Assembly (NCBI RefSeq): GCF_900187015.1
Contig: NZ_LT906479.1
Span: 3,782,001 to 3,846,000 of the forward strand
DNA length: 64,000 nt
Reading direction: 5' to 3'
Source: Serratia ficaria
Lineage (GTDB): Bacteria; Pseudomonadota; Gammaproteobacteria; Enterobacterales; Enterobacteriaceae
The notes below the pieces were generated by a model. The model was not told the origin of the DNA and made no database searches. It saw only the letters and a list, made by a program, of their open reading frames with translations. Shown here in pieces: positions 21,743 to 32,304 of the stretch. The number at the start of each line of letters is the position of its first letter. Position 1 is the first letter of the stretch. The translations under genes and the position numbers were made by a program.

Positions 21743-21759
21743 CTTAAGAAGCTCTTAAG
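21743..21759 (+). promoter_or_regulatory. PmrA/QseB-type box upstream of the ygiW-like gene
   Basis: CTTAAG, five bases, CTTAAG is an exact match to the BasR/PmrA box (YTTAAK-N5-YTTAAK), which is also close to the QseB site. It lies 84 bases before the ATG, in a good position to overlap a -35 region. Activation of ygiW-type genes by these regulators is known in relatives. Confidence 0.6.
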
Positions 21760-21843
21760 ATCCTTGTGCTTTAATCATTATCACCCCGTAAGCAATCCCG
21801 AATGACCGGGTGCTGATTTTTGAATTAAATAAGGAAGCTAAAA

Positions 21844-22242
21844 ATGAAAAAACTGACTCTGGCCGCATTGATCGCGCTGTGCAGCGCACCGGTATTGGCT
21901 CAACAGGGCGGGTTCCTCGACCCTTCCGCCCCGCAGGCGCAAACGCAGACCCAACCGCAAGGCGGTTTCTCCGGCCCCAGCGCCGCGCTGACCACCGTCG
22001 ACAAGGTAAAATCGATGAGTGACGACGCCTGGGTGATGCTGCAGGGCAACATCGAGCAGCGCGTCGGCGACGATACCTATACCTTCCGCGACGCCAGCGG
22101 CACCCTGACGGTCGAGATCGACAAGAAACGCTGGAACGGCCAGACCATCACGCCGAAGGACAAAGTGCAGCTGGAAGGCAAGGTGGACAAGGACTGGAGC
22201 AGCGTGGAAGTGGACGTGAAAACGCTCAAAAAGCTGCCGTGA
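21844..22242 (+). CDS. YgiW/YdeI-family periplasmic OB-fold stress protein
   Basis: The 132-residue product starts with a Sec signal peptide MKKLTLAALIALCSAPVLA (cleavage after residue 19). A short Q/P-rich spacer and the BOF (OB-fold) domain follow: KVKSMSDDAWVMLQGNIEQRVGDDTYTFRDASGTLTVEIDKKRWNGQ in pieces, typical of YgiW, YdeI and VisP. Such proteins are linked to stress and antimicrobial peptide tolerance. In E. coli ygiW sits next to qseBC; here the gene stands alone between yfeZ and ypeA. AAGGAAGC lies before the ATG. Confidence 0.85.
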   Translation: MKKLTLAALIALCSAPVLAQQGGFLDPSAPQAQTQTQPQGGFSGPSAALTTVDKVKSMSDDAWVMLQGNIEQRVGDDTYTFRDASGTLTVEIDKKRWNGQTITPKDKVQLEGKVDKDWSSVEVDVKTLKKLP

Positions 22243-22284
22243 CGGCTGGCCCGGGGCGGAGAAACGACGCCGCCCCGGCGCGGC

Positions 22285-22710
22285 TCAATATTCCTGATCT
22301 TCGATCAACCGCTTGCCCAGGCTGGTCACGCCCTGGATCTCGTAGCCGAGCTTTTCGTACATCTCTACCACGGTGTCGTTGTCTTCGCGCACCATCAGCT
22401 GGATCTTCGGGCAGCCGCGGGCGATCAGTTTCTTCTCCAAGCGGTTAATCAACGCATTGGCGATGCCGCGCCCGCGGTAATCCGGGTGCACGCCCAGGTA
22501 ATAGGCCGAGCCGCGGTGGCCGTCGTAACCGCCCATCACCGAACCGACCACCTCACCGCCCACTTCCGCCACCAGGAACAGCTCGGGATCGTGGTTCAGC
22601 TTGCGCTCGATATCCATCTCCGGATCGTTCCACGGCCGCAGCAGGTCGCAGCGCTCCCACAGGGTAATGACCTCTTCAAAGTCGTCTTGTCGAAATACGC
22701 GAATTTCCAT
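22285..22710 (-). CDS. ypeA: GNAT-family acetyltransferase YpeA
   Basis: The 141-residue product is a GCN5-related N-acetyltransferase. The acetyl-CoA pyrophosphate loop is seen in [22 protein letters not shown] and the fold ends with [18 protein letters not shown]. Length and sequence match E. coli YpeA; the substrate is not established. It is convergent with the ygiW-like gene and divergent from amiA. Confidence 0.92.
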   Translation of the reverse strand: MEIRVFRQDDFEEVITLWERCDLLRPWNDPEMDIERKLNHDPELFLVAEVGGEVVGSVMGGYDGHRGSAYYLGVHPDYRGRGIANALINRLEKKLIARGCPKIQLMVREDNDTVVEMYEKLGYEIQGVTSLGKRLIEDQEY

Positions 22711-22914
22711 CGATGTTGGCCGCTGTTAATTAAGGTGTTTATCTGATTATCGCGTGATTATTCACATACGCAATATCAAACTGCGATTTACCGCGCTATT
22801 TGACAGGTTTTGCCGGTAACCGGCGTAATAAATGGAAATAGTTATCAGGTCGATTAATGATTATCAATACGATATAACGTCGCAAAATAGAAATTATCGA
22901 TGGAGCGTCGCGTA

Positions 22915-23805
22915 ATGAAAAAGCAGGTTAAACAATTCCTCAATTTTAAACCGCTTTCCGTTTCCCCCACGCGACGTCAACTTTTGCTCTCCGGCCTGGC
23001 CGTGGCGCTGCTCGGCGCCAACAGCCGCAGCGCCACGGCCGAATCCGGCGGCATGCTGCGCAGCCAGCAGCACAGCAAACCGGCGCCAAAACCGACCGGC
23101 AGCAAGCGGGTGGTGATGATCGATCCCGGCCACGGCGGCATCGATTCCGGCGCGGTCGGCCATGAAGGTTCACAGGAAAAACACGTGGTGCTGGAGATAG
23201 CCAACCACGTGCGCCGCTTCCTGCACGAACACGATCACGTCGAGGCGCGCCTGACGCGCGAGGAAGACGAATTCATTCCGCTGTTCCAGCGGGTGGAGAT
23301 CGCGCACCAGCACCAGGCCGACCTGTTCATCTCGATCCACGCCGACGGCTTCACCAGCCCGACGGCCTCGGGCGCCTCGGTGTTCGCCCTCTCCAACCGC
23401 GGCGCCAGCAGCGCCATGGCGCGCTATCTGTCCAACCGCGAGAACGCCGCCGATGACGTGGCCGGCGGCAAATACAAGGATCAGGACAACTACCTGCAGC
23501 AGGTGCTGTTCGATCTGGTGCAGACCGACACCATCAACAACAGCCTGACGCTTGGCCGCCACGTGCTCGGCCAAATCCGCCCGGTGCACCATCTGCACAG
23601 CGACAGCACCGAGCAGGCGGCGTTTGCGGTGTTGAAATCCCCGTCCATTCCCTCGGTGCTGGTGGAAACCTCGTTCATCACCAACCCGGGCGAGGAGCGG
23701 CTGCTGGGCACCACCGCCTTCCGCGAAAAAATCGCCCGCGCCATCGCCGACGGGGTGATCAATTTCTTCAGCTATTACGACAGCCATCAGCGAAAACCGC
23801 GCTGA
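22915..23805 (+). CDS. amiA: N-acetylmuramoyl-L-alanine amidase AmiA
   Basis: AmiA cleaves the amide bond between N-acetylmuramic acid and the peptide stem of peptidoglycan and helps separate daughter cells. From the ATG at 22915 (GGAG nine bases upstream) it has 296 residues. The signal peptide is of the Tat type: SPTRRQLLLSGLAVALLGA with twin arginines, cleavage near SATA. The zinc amidase_3 domain shows IDPGHGGIDSGAVG, the glutamate in KHVVLEIANHV, SIHADGF and the catalytic glutamate region VLVETSFITNPGEE. amiA-hemF order is conserved. Confidence 0.95.
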   Translation: MKKQVKQFLNFKPLSVSPTRRQLLLSGLAVALLGANSRSATAESGGMLRSQQHSKPAPKPTGSKRVVMIDPGHGGIDSGAVGHEGSQEKHVVLEIANHVRRFLHEHDHVEARLTREEDEFIPLFQRVEIAHQHQADLFISIHADGFTSPTASGASVFALSNRGASSAMARYLSNRENAADDVAGGKYKDQDNYLQQVLFDLVQTDTINNSLTLGRHVLGQIRPVHHLHSDSTEQAAFAVLKSPSIPSVLVETSFITNPGEERLLGTTAFREKIARAIADGVINFFSYYDSHQRKPR

Positions 23806-23868
23806 TGCTGCCGACGGCGGCGAATAAAGGTATACTCTGCACCTTGTTCAGTCAGACGCTGTGAATAA

Positions 23869-25250
<1,382 letters not shown>

Positions 25251-25268
25251 CTTGCCGTTTTAACACAT

Positions 25269-26108
25269 TCATTTGACTGATGGTGTGATCCACAGATAGT
25301 CCGCGACCTGCTTATCCACCTGCACGCCAGGCTCAGCCAGCATCAGCACCGTCGGCAGCGCCGCCGGCTGCAGATCCTGCACGTGCAGCGGCACCCCCAG
25401 CGTTTTCGCCGCGTGATAACCGCCGGCGATCAGCAGCGCCGGCGTCGGCGCCGCCAGCAACCGCTCGGCCATGCGCCGGTCGCGCTGCTGTTGGATCGCC
25501 AGCATCGCGCGCAGTTGCCCGGCCTCGATCTCACCGCCGTGCGAATTGCGGATGGTCTCCGCCAGCGCCCGCCGCACCTCCGGCCGCACCGACAGCACGC
25601 CCGGCGGGAATTCTGGCCGCTGATAAAACGCCACTATCTCGCTGCGATCCAGGTTGGCCGACCACAGCGGGTACGGCGCGCGCATCGCCGCCATCGTCAC
25701 TTCGCCATAGCCTGCCCATTTCCAGCCCGGCTGCCAGTCAATCAGCTCGGCGACGCGGGTATCGCGCACCGCCGTATTGCCCTGCAGCCAGCTTTTGACC
25801 TTATCCACCCTGGCCTGCTGATTCGGATTGATCATCTCCATCAGCACGCTGCCCTGCGGCCGCAGCTGCGGCAGCTGCTGCACCAGCCACAGCTCAATCC
25901 GATGGTGGTATGGGTTGTCGTGTTTTTCGCCGACGATCACCCGCGGCTGCGCCGCCAGCCGGGCCAGCAGCTGCTCGGGCGTCAGGGTTGCGCCGCTGCG
26001 CAAATCGGTGATGCTGCCCAGGCGCTGCACGTCGTTTTGCGGCGGCGTCGGCGGCCTATGGCTACAGGCGGCAAGCGCCAATGCGGCCAGTAAAATCAGA
26101 AATCTCAT
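25269..26108 (-). CDS. ChaN-family haem-binding lipoprotein
   Basis: The 279-residue product has a lipoprotein signal MRFLILLAALALAACSH with acylated C15. The ChaN domain (PRVIVGEKHDNPYHHRIELWLVQQL...LIAGGYHAAKTLGVPLHV) is the family implicated in iron-regulated haem binding in Campylobacter. A strong Fur box lies 36 bases upstream, which supports iron regulation. It is convergent with yaiI, after hemF. Confidence 0.82.
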   Translation of the reverse strand: MRFLILLAALALAACSHRPPTPPQNDVQRLGSITDLRSGATLTPEQLLARLAAQPRVIVGEKHDNPYHHRIELWLVQQLPQLRPQGSVLMEMINPNQQARVDKVKSWLQGNTAVRDTRVAELIDWQPGWKWAGYGEVTMAAMRAPYPLWSANLDRSEIVAFYQRPEFPPGVLSVRPEVRRALAETIRNSHGGEIEAGQLRAMLAIQQQRDRRMAERLLAAPTPALLIAGGYHAAKTLGVPLHVQDLQPAALPTVLMLAEPGVQVDKQVADYLWITPSVK

Positions 26109-26143
26109 GCTGTTGCCCTGTTATCAAAAGTGGCGCCATTATA

Positions 26144-26162
26144 GATAATAATTATCATTTGC
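26144..26162 (-). promoter_or_regulatory. Fur box upstream of the ChaN-like gene
   Basis: GATAATAATTATCATTTGC agrees with the 19-bp Fur consensus at 15 positions. It lies about 36 bases before the ChaN-like start codon, in the position of a promoter operator. mmuP starts 140 bases away in the other direction and is less likely to be its target. Confidence 0.75.
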
Positions 26163-26277
26163 ATATAGAGCGCTTTCGCTCCTGCGGCCCGGTTAACGAT
26201 TTTTTATCCGCGGTCCGCGTGCCGCGCATTGATTTCACCGAACATTGCGGGTATAACCAATAGCCATTTAGCAGCTT

Positions 26278-26293
26278 AGACGTCCATACGGAT
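26278..26293 (+). promoter_or_regulatory. Candidate MetJ boxes before mmuP
   Basis: AGACGTCC matches the MetJ box AGACGTCT at 7 of 8 positions. The adjoining octamer ATACGGAT matches at 5 of 8. MetJ binds tandem boxes, and mmuPM is methionine-regulated in E. coli. The boxes end nine bases before the ATG and overlap the likely ribosome site, so this is tentative. Confidence 0.4.
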
Positions 26294-26301
26294 AAATTAT
26301 T

Positions 26302-27711
26302 ATGCACTCACCCGCTCCCGCCACAGGGCAATTCAAACGCAGCATGAAGGCCCGGCATCTGGTGATGCTGTCGCTGGGCGGCGTGATCGGCACCGGGTTG
26401 TTCTTCAACACCGGCTACATCATTTCCACCACCGGCGCCCTCGGCACCCTGCTGGCCTATCTGATCGGCGCGCTGGTGGTGTATCTGGTGATGCTGTGCC
26501 TGGGGGAGCTGTCGGTAGCGATGCCGGAAACCGGCGCCTTTCACGTCTACGCTTCGCGCTATCTGGGCCCGGCCACCGGCTATACCGTGGCCTGGCTGTA
26601 CTGGCTGACCTGGACGGTGGCGCTGGGCTCCAGCCTGACCGCCGCCGGTTTCTGCATGCAGTATTGGTTCCCGCAGTCGCCGGTGTGGCTGTGGTGCCTG
26701 ATTTTCTGCGCGGCCATTTTCCTGCTTAACGTGGTGACCACCCGCTTCTTCGCCGAAAGCGAATTCTGGTTCTCGCTGATCAAGGTGGTGACCATTCTGG
26801 CGTTCATCATTTTGGGCGGCGCCGCCATGTTCGGCCTGCTGCCGATGAAGGACGGCACGCCGGCGCCGTTCCTGCACAACCTGACCGCCTCCGGCTGGCT
26901 GCCGAACGGCACCCTGCCCATCCTGATGACCATGGTGGCGGTGAACTTCGCCTTTTCCGGCACCGAGCTTATCGGCATCGCCGCCGGCGAAACCGAGAAC
27001 CCGGAAAAGGTCGTGCCGCTGGCGATCCGCACCACGGTAGTCCGCCTGATGCTGTTCTTTATCGGCACGGTGTTTATTCTGGCGGCGCTGATCCCGATGG
27101 ATCAGGCCGGGATCGTCAAAAGCCCGTTCGTGCTGGTGTTCGAGCGCATCGGCGTGCCCTACGCCGCCGATATTTTCAACTTCGTGATCCTGACCGCCAT
27201 TCTGTCGGCGGCCAACTCCGGCCTCTACGCCTCCGGGCGCATGCTGTGGTCGCTGGCCAACCAGCGCACCCTGCCGGCCTATTTTTCCCGCGTCAACCGG
27301 CGCGGCATCCCGATCAACGCGCTGACCTTCAGCATGCTCGGCGGCGTATTGGCGCTGCTGACCAGCGTGATCGCCCCCGACACGGTGTTCGTTGCGCTGT
27401 CGGCGATCTCCGGCTTCGCGGTGGTGGCGGTGTGGCTGAGCATCTGCGCCGCGCATTATGCCTTCCGTCGCCATTACCTGCGCAGCGGCCAGCCGATCGA
27501 CGGGCTGAAGTACCGTGCGCCGGGCTACCCGCTGACGCCGATCCTCGGCTTCGCGCTGTGCCTGCTGGCCTGTATCGGGCTGGCGTTCGATCCGGAACAG
27601 CGCATCGCCCTGTATTGCGGGCTGCCGTTTGTCGCCCTGTGTTACGCCGCCTATTACCTGACCCGCCGCGCCGGGCAAAAAAACGCTTTGGGAGAAAACC
27701 ATGCCGGTTAA
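26302..27711 (+). CDS. mmuP: S-methylmethionine permease MmuP
   Basis: MmuP is an inner-membrane amino-acid permease of the APC family that imports S-methylmethionine. The 469 residues contain about 12 helices, starting with [18 protein letters not shown], the family signature. [22 protein letters not shown] and [16 protein letters not shown] are also typical. It overlaps mmuM by 11 bases, and the pair forms an operon as in E. coli. Confidence 0.92.
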   Translation: MHSPAPATGQFKRSMKARHLVMLSLGGVIGTGLFFNTGYIISTTGALGTLLAYLIGALVVYLVMLCLGELSVAMPETGAFHVYASRYLGPATGYTVAWLYWLTWTVALGSSLTAAGFCMQYWFPQSPVWLWCLIFCAAIFLLNVVTTRFFAESEFWFSLIKVVTILAFIILGGAAMFGLLPMKDGTPAPFLHNLTASGWLPNGTLPILMTMVAVNFAFSGTELIGIAAGETENPEKVVPLAIRTTVVRLMLFFIGTVFILAALIPMDQAGIVKSPFVLVFERIGVPYAADIFNFVILTAILSAANSGLYASGRMLWSLANQRTLPAYFSRVNRRGIPINALTFSMLGGVLALLTSVIAPDTVFVALSAISGFAVVAVWLSICAAHYAFRRHYLRSGQPIDGLKYRAPGYPLTPILGFALCLLACIGLAFDPEQRIALYCGLPFVALCYAAYYLTRRAGQKNALGENHAG

Positions 27712-28639
27712 CAACCCCGTCGCCCAACTGTTGGCCGACCACCCTACCCTGATCCTGGACGGCGCCCTGGCCACCGAGCTGGAGGCGCGCGGCTGCGATC
27801 TCAGCGATCCGCTGTGGTCCGCCAAGGTGCTGATTGAAAATCCCGAGCTGATTTATCAGGTGCATCTCGACTATTTCAACGCCGGGGCGCAGTGCGCCAT
27901 TACCGCCAGCTACCAGGCCACGCCGCAGGGCTTTCTGCGCCGCGGGCTGGATCACGCGCAGTCGCTGGCGCTGATCGCCAAAAGCGTGCAGCTGGCGCAG
28001 CAGGCGCGCAGCGATTATCTGGCGGCCCAGCCGCAGGCCGCGCCGCTGCTGGTCGCCGGTTCGGTAGGCCCCTACGGCGCCTATCTGGCCGACGGCTCCG
28101 AATACCGCGGCGACTACCGGCTGCCGCAGGAAGAGATGATGGCCTTCCACCGCCCGCGCATCGCCGCGCTGGCCGCCGCCGGCGTCGATCTGCTGGCCTG
28201 CGAGACGCTGCCGTCGTTCGGCGAACTGCAGGCGTTGCTGGCGCTGCTGCGGGAATTCCCGACGCTCGGCGCCTGGTTCGCTTTCACGCTGCGCGACAGC
28301 CGGCACCTCAGCGACGGCACGCCGCTGGCCGAGGTGCTGGCGGCGCTGCGCGGCAACCCGCAGGTGCTGGCCATCGGCCTCAACTGCATCGCGCTGGATC
28401 AGGTCGCCCCGGCGCTGCGGCAGTTGGCCGGGCTGGCCGATAAACCGCTGCTGGTCTATCCGAACTCCGGCGAGCATTACGACGCGGTCAGCAAAACCTG
28501 GCACGCCTGCGGCGGCGAACACGGCAGCCTGACGGAACAGGCCGCTGAATGGCAAGCCCTCGGCGCACGGCTGATTGGCGGCTGCTGCCGCACTACCCCG
28601 CGGGATATCCGCGCCATCGCCGAGCGCTGCAGGGCATAA
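27701..28639 (+). CDS. mmuM: Homocysteine S-methyltransferase MmuM
   Basis: MmuM transfers a methyl group from S-methylmethionine to homocysteine to give two methionines. The 312 residues form a betaine-homocysteine methyltransferase-type barrel. The zinc ligands are the cysteine in GLNCIAL and the paired cysteines in [11 protein letters not shown] near the C-terminus. [17 protein letters not shown] at the N-terminus is characteristic. It works with MmuP to salvage plant-derived S-methylmethionine. Confidence 0.94.
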   Translation: MPVNNPVAQLLADHPTLILDGALATELEARGCDLSDPLWSAKVLIENPELIYQVHLDYFNAGAQCAITASYQATPQGFLRRGLDHAQSLALIAKSVQLAQQARSDYLAAQPQAAPLLVAGSVGPYGAYLADGSEYRGDYRLPQEEMMAFHRPRIAALAAAGVDLLACETLPSFGELQALLALLREFPTLGAWFAFTLRDSRHLSDGTPLAEVLAALRGNPQVLAIGLNCIALDQVAPALRQLAGLADKPLLVYPNSGEHYDAVSKTWHACGGEHGSLTEQAAEWQALGARLIGGCCRTTPRDIRAIAERCRA

Positions 28640-28644
28640 ACCAA

Positions 28645-29001
28645 CTATTCAGTTAACTGGCGCAACTGCTTTGCAGTTTCTACAGCATTGAGGCGGCCTT
28701 TCGCCGCCTCAACCGTTAACTCGACCAATTTCGCATCTTCCCGTAATGCGATGCCATTGATGCCGAGAAACAGCGCCATGCTCTGAAAAGCCGTTCGTTT
28801 ATTGCCATCGAGGAAGATATGCCCCTGGCTGATAGCTATCAGATAGATAGCGGCGAGATGATAGATATCCGAGACGTTGTCATAATGGTAGGCATTAAGC
28901 ACTCTATTGGCCACGGCCTCAACCTTGCTGCCATCCTGGCGCCCTTGAGGCACAATTTCAGCATTGAATTCCGCAATATCCTCTGCGGTCAAAAAAATCA
29001 T
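28645..29001 (-). CDS. doc: Doc-family (Fic fold) toxin
   Basis: This 118-residue protein belongs to the death-on-curing group of Fic proteins. The Fic motif is HIFLDGNKRTAF, matching HxFxDGNKR of Doc toxins, which phosphorylate EF-Tu and stop translation. MIFLTAEDIAEFNAEIV at the start is also typical. It overlaps the upstream antitoxin by four bases (ATGA). Base composition is nearer 50 % GC than the neighbours, suggesting acquisition. It ends five bases from the mmuM stop (convergent). Confidence 0.88.
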   Translation of the reverse strand: MIFLTAEDIAEFNAEIVPQGRQDGSKVEAVANRVLNAYHYDNVSDIYHLAAIYLIAISQGHIFLDGNKRTAFQSMALFLGINGIALREDAKLVELTVEAAKGRLNAVETAKQLRQLTE

Positions 29002-29207
29002 CTATCCGCCAATGCATTAATGGTATCTGCATGTTTGAGCTGAATACGCGCTTTCACTTTGGCTTTAACCAATACCTCATAGTCTGCCTTGCTGATGATA
29101 TAGACCTCGTCGTGGCCGCGGCGGGTGACTTCGACCGGTTGATTTTGCGCTTCCTGAAAAACCTCAGCCAAGTTATTTCTCGCCGAGGTATAGCTGATTG
29201 TCGTCAT
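28998..29207 (-). CDS. phd: Phd/YefM-family antitoxin
   Basis: The 69-residue product has the Phd/YefM fold: ISYTSARNNLAEVFQEAQNQPVEVTRRGHDEVYIISKADYEVL, an N-terminal DNA-binding part, followed by a short C-terminal segment that should neutralise the Doc toxin. The gene is first in the operon and coupled to the toxin. TGTACA repeats start 12 bases before the ATG, as expected for autoregulation. Confidence 0.88.
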   Translation of the reverse strand: MTTISYTSARNNLAEVFQEAQNQPVEVTRRGHDEVYIISKADYEVLVKAKVKARIQLKHADTINALADR

Positions 29208-29218
29208 GTGGCATTACC

Positions 29219-29251
29219 TGTACATGTACATGTTTGAGCGATATTTGTACC
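29219..29251 (-). promoter_or_regulatory. Phd/YefM-type operator with TGTACA repeats
   Basis: TGTACATGTACA (29219-29230) is a perfect palindrome made of two TGTACA hexamers. A third, imperfect one (TGTACC) is at 29246-29251. YefM-type antitoxins are known to bind TGTACA motifs in their own promoters. The array lies just upstream of the antitoxin start. Confidence 0.65.
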
Positions 29252-29304
29252 ATAAAAAAGCCCCCTGCGCCAACGGCGGCAGGGGGCGCGATATCACGCC
29301 GGGC

Positions 29305-31584
29305 TTATAGCGGTTCGGTCTGGGCTTCCACCACCGCCAGCGCCACCATATTGACGATGCGGCGCACCGAGGCGATCGGCGTCAGGATATGCACCGGCTT
29401 GGACACCCCCATCAGCACCGGCCCGACGGTCACCCCTTCCGAGCAGGAAACGCGCAGCAGGTTGTAGCTGATGCGCGCCGCTTCCATGTTCGGCATGATC
29501 AGCAGGTTGGCCGAGCCTTTCAGCGGGCTGTCCGGCATCAGATCGTGACGAATGCTCTCCACCAGCGCGGCGTCGCCGTGCATTTCGCCGTCGATCTCCA
29601 GCTCCGGCGCCAGCTCATTCACCAGCTCCAGCGTCTTGCGCATCTTGCGCGCCGCCGGACAGTCGGACGAGCCGAAGCTGGAATGGGACAGCAACGCCAC
29701 CTTCGGCTCGATGCCGAAGCGGCGCACGGTTTCCGCCGCCATCAGGGTGATTTCCGCCAGCTGTTCCGGCGTCGGATCGTCGTTGACGTAGGTATCGGCG
29801 ATAAAGGTGTTGCCGCTCGGCAGCAGCAGCGCGTTCATCGCGCCGGCGACGTGCGCTCCTTCGCGGAAGCCGAACACGTTTTTCACCACCTCGTAGTGTT
29901 CATGGTAGCTGCCGATGGTACCGCAGATCATCGCGTCCGCTTCGCCGCGGTGCAGCATGATGGCGGCGATCAGCGTCGGGTTGCCGATCACCGCGCGGCG
30001 CGCCTGCTCCTGCGAAACGCCGCGACGCTTCATGATCTGGTAGTACTCGCCCCAGTATTCGTTGAAGCGCGGGTCGGATTCGTTGTTCACCACCTCGAAA
30101 TCCTGGCCCGGCGTCAGCTGCAGGCCAAGCTTTTTCAGGCGCATCTCGATCACGCTCGGGCGGCCGACCAGGATCGGGTAGGCCAGGCCCTGCGACACCA
30201 GCTCCTGAGTGGCGTGCAGCACGCGCTCTTCTTCGCCTTCCGCCAGCACCACGCGCTTCACCTCTTTGCGCGCCTGCGAGAAGATCGGTTTCATGAACAG
30301 GTTGGTTTTGTAGACGAACTCGGCCAGCTTCTCCACGTAGGCGTCGAAGTCCTCGATCGGGCGCGTCGCCACGCCGGAGTCCATCGCCGCCCTGGCCACC
30401 GCCGGCGCGATTTTGACAATCAGGCGCGGGTCGAAAGGCTTGGGAATGATGTAGTCCGGGCCGAAGGACAGATCCTGATCGTCATAGGCGGAGGCCACCA
30501 CGTCGCTCTGTTCCGCCAGCGCCAGGTCGGCGATGGCGTGCACGCAGGCCAGCTTCATCTCTTCGTTGATGGTGGTAGCGCCCACGTCCAGCGCGCCGCG
30601 GAAGATGAACGGGAAGCACAATACGTTGTTCACCTGGTTCGGGTAGTCGGAACGGCCGGTGCAGATGATGGCGTCCGGGCGCACCGCTTTGGCCAGCGGC
30701 GGCAGAATTTCCGGTTCCGGGTTGGCCAGCGCCATGATCAGCGGATCGCGCGCCATGGTTTTCACCATGTCCTGCGTCAGCACGCCGGGGCCGGAACAGC
30801 CGAGGAAGATGTCGGCGTCCGGAATGGCGTCGGCCAGCGTGCGCCGGCCGTTATCGTCGATCGCGTAGGCCGCTTTGGTCTGCTCCATGTTGGCCTCGCG
30901 GCCCTTGTAGATCACCCCTTTGGAATCGCAAACGGTGATGTTCTGCTGGCGCAGGCCCAACGCCACCAGCAGGTTCAGACAGGCGATCGACGCCGCGCCG
31001 GCGCCGGACACCACCAGCCGCACGTCGGAGATGTTCTTTTTCACCACCCGCAGGCCGTTGAGCACCGCGGCGGTAGTGATGATCGCCGTGCCGTGCTGAT
31101 CGTCGTGAAACACCGGGATCTTCATGCGTTCGCGCAGTTTCTGCTCGATGTAGAAACACTCCGGCGCCTTGATGTCTTCCAGGTTGATGCCGCCGAAGGT
31201 CGGCTCCAGCGCGGCGATAATATCGATTAGCTTGTCGGGGTTATGCTCGTCCACTTCGATATCGAACACGTCGATACCGGAAAACTTCTTGAACAGGACG
31301 CCCTTGCCCTCCATCACCGGCTTACCGGCCAACGCGCCGATATTGCCCAGGCCCAGCACCGCCGTGCCGTTGGAAATGACCGCCACCAGGTTGCCGCGCG
31401 CGGTGTATTTATAGGCCGCCAGCGGATCTGCGGCAATTTCCAGACAGGGCGCGGCGACGCCCGGCGAATAGGCCAGCGCCAGATCGCGCTGGGTGGCCAG
31501 CGGTTTGGTCGGAGATACCTGGATCTTCCCTGGGACCGGAAACTGATGGAAATCAAGGGCACTCTGTTTGAGCTGTTCGTCCAT
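29305..31584 (-). CDS. maeB: NADP-dependent malic enzyme MaeB
   Basis: MaeB decarboxylates malate to pyruvate with NADP+. The 759 residues contain a malic enzyme part (about 1-430: [50 protein letters not shown]) and a C-terminal phosphotransacetylase-like part (about 430-759: [45 protein letters not shown]), the usual regulatory domain for acetyl-CoA sensing. In E. coli maeB adjoins talA-tktB; here about 12 kb separates them. Confidence 0.97.
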   Translation of the reverse strand: MDEQLKQSALDFHQFPVPGKIQVSPTKPLATQRDLALAYSPGVAAPCLEIAADPLAAYKYTARGNLVAVISNGTAVLGLGNIGALAGKPVMEGKGVLFKKFSGIDVFDIEVDEHNPDKLIDIIAALEPTFGGINLEDIKAPECFYIEQKLRERMKIPVFHDDQHGTAIITTAAVLNGLRVVKKNISDVRLVVSGAGAASIACLNLLVALGLRQQNITVCDSKGVIYKGREANMEQTKAAYAIDDNGRRTLADAIPDADIFLGCSGPGVLTQDMVKTMARDPLIMALANPEPEILPPLAKAVRPDAIICTGRSDYPNQVNNVLCFPFIFRGALDVGATTINEEMKLACVHAIADLALAEQSDVVASAYDDQDLSFGPDYIIPKPFDPRLIVKIAPAVARAAMDSGVATRPIEDFDAYVEKLAEFVYKTNLFMKPIFSQARKEVKRVVLAEGEEERVLHATQELVSQGLAYPILVGRPSVIEMRLKKLGLQLTPGQDFEVVNNESDPRFNEYWGEYYQIMKRRGVSQEQARRAVIGNPTLIAAIMLHRGEADAMICGTIGSYHEHYEVVKNVFGFREGAHVAGAMNALLLPSGNTFIADTYVNDDPTPEQLAEITLMAAETVRRFGIEPKVALLSHSSFGSSDCPAARKMRKTLELVNELAPELEIDGEMHGDAALVESIRHDLMPDSPLKGSANLLIMPNMEAARISYNLLRVSCSEGVTVGPVLMGVSKPVHILTPIASVRRIVNMVALAVVEAQTEPL

Positions 31585-31756
31585 TATGGATTCCTTTGCT
31601 TTTTGCTTTTATGTTGAGGTAAGGCTTGTCAGATCGGTAAAGCTTTAAGGCTAGACCAGTATAGTGAGAGAAACGTCACAAACTTTGAAGCGGGCCATAA
31701 CCTTGGTCGAAATACTTTTATAAAAGTAAAAAAAGAAGTACCACAGGACGGGCAAG

Positions 31757-31784
31757 AAAAAAACTGCCGTCAATGCGACGGCAG
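31757..31784 (-). terminator. Terminator of the chiWXYZ cassette
   Basis: CTGCCGTC (31764-31771) pairs with GACGGCAG (31777-31784) around a 5-nt loop; on the minus strand seven T follow. The hairpin includes the chiZ stop codon (31770-31772), so termination begins almost at the end of translation. Confidence 0.8.
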
Positions 31785-32033
31785 CGCGGCGCGCCAGGCG
31801 TTGAGCGCCGCCACCTGGCCGGCGCAGATTTGTAACGAGGTTTGTAACGCCAGGGCGTAGCTCAGCGCATCCCCCCAGGTCTCGCCCGGCAGGGGCGGCA
31901 GTTCGCAGGGAACGAACACCGACTCAGGGGGCAACAGCGGCACCGGCCGCGCCGCCGGCGGATTGGCGCAGGAGCTCAAGCACAGCGCCAGGCATAGGCT
32001 GAGCGGCGCAGGGATCATGTTTAATCGCTTCAC
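31770..32033 (-). CDS. chiZ: ChiZ: Rz1-type outer-membrane spanin lipoprotein
   Basis: The 87-residue product has a lipoprotein signal MKRLNMIPAPLSLCLALCLSSC with the acylated cysteine at residue 22, and a proline-rich segment (NPPAARPVPLLPPES), as in phage Rz1 o-spanins. The GTG start has AGAGGA six bases upstream; an in-frame ATG five codons later is the alternative. The first 110 bases lie within the 3' part of chiY in another frame, the classic nested Rz/Rz1 arrangement. With ChiY it would fuse or bridge inner and outer membranes in the T10SS pathway. Confidence 0.85.
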   Translation of the reverse strand: MKRLNMIPAPLSLCLALCLSSCANPPAARPVPLLPPESVFVPCELPPLPGETWGDALSYALALQTSLQICAGQVAALNAWRAALPSH

Positions 32034-32304
32034 GGTATTTCCTCTGATAAATGTCGCCTTGCTGACGCAGCTGGCGTTCCTGCCGCTGCTGCGCCGCCAT
32101 CAGCGCGCGATTCTGCGCCTCCTGGGTTTGCAAGGCGGCGATCAGCCCGGCCTGCTGCGCCAGGCTCTTTTGCTGCTCCGCCGCCTGCTGCCGCGCCAGC
32201 TCCAGCCGGTGCGACAGCAGCGAGCTGTAGCCGCCGAGGCAAATGGCCGCCAGCAACAGCAGCAACATCCCGCCCTGCGCCAAGCGCTGCAGCCAGGCGC
32301 TCAT
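31924..32304 (-). CDS. chiY: ChiY: Rz-type inner-membrane spanin
   Basis: From the ATG at 32304 the protein has 126 residues. One N-terminal transmembrane helix (about 12-30: GGMLLLLLAAICLGGYSSLL) is followed by a long periplasmic coiled coil rich in Q, E, A and R (ELARQQAAEQQKSLAQQ...QRQERQLRQQ), as in phage Rz. The ATG overlaps the chiX stop (ATGA). In S. marcescens Db10 ChiY and ChiZ form the spanin pair of the chitinase secretion system (established work). Confidence 0.87.
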   Translation of the reverse strand: MSAWLQRLAQGGMLLLLLAAICLGGYSSLLSHRLELARQQAAEQQKSLAQQAGLIAALQTQEAQNRALMAAQQRQERQLRQQGDIYQRKYREAIKHDPCAAQPMPGAVLELLRQSAGGAAGAAVAP

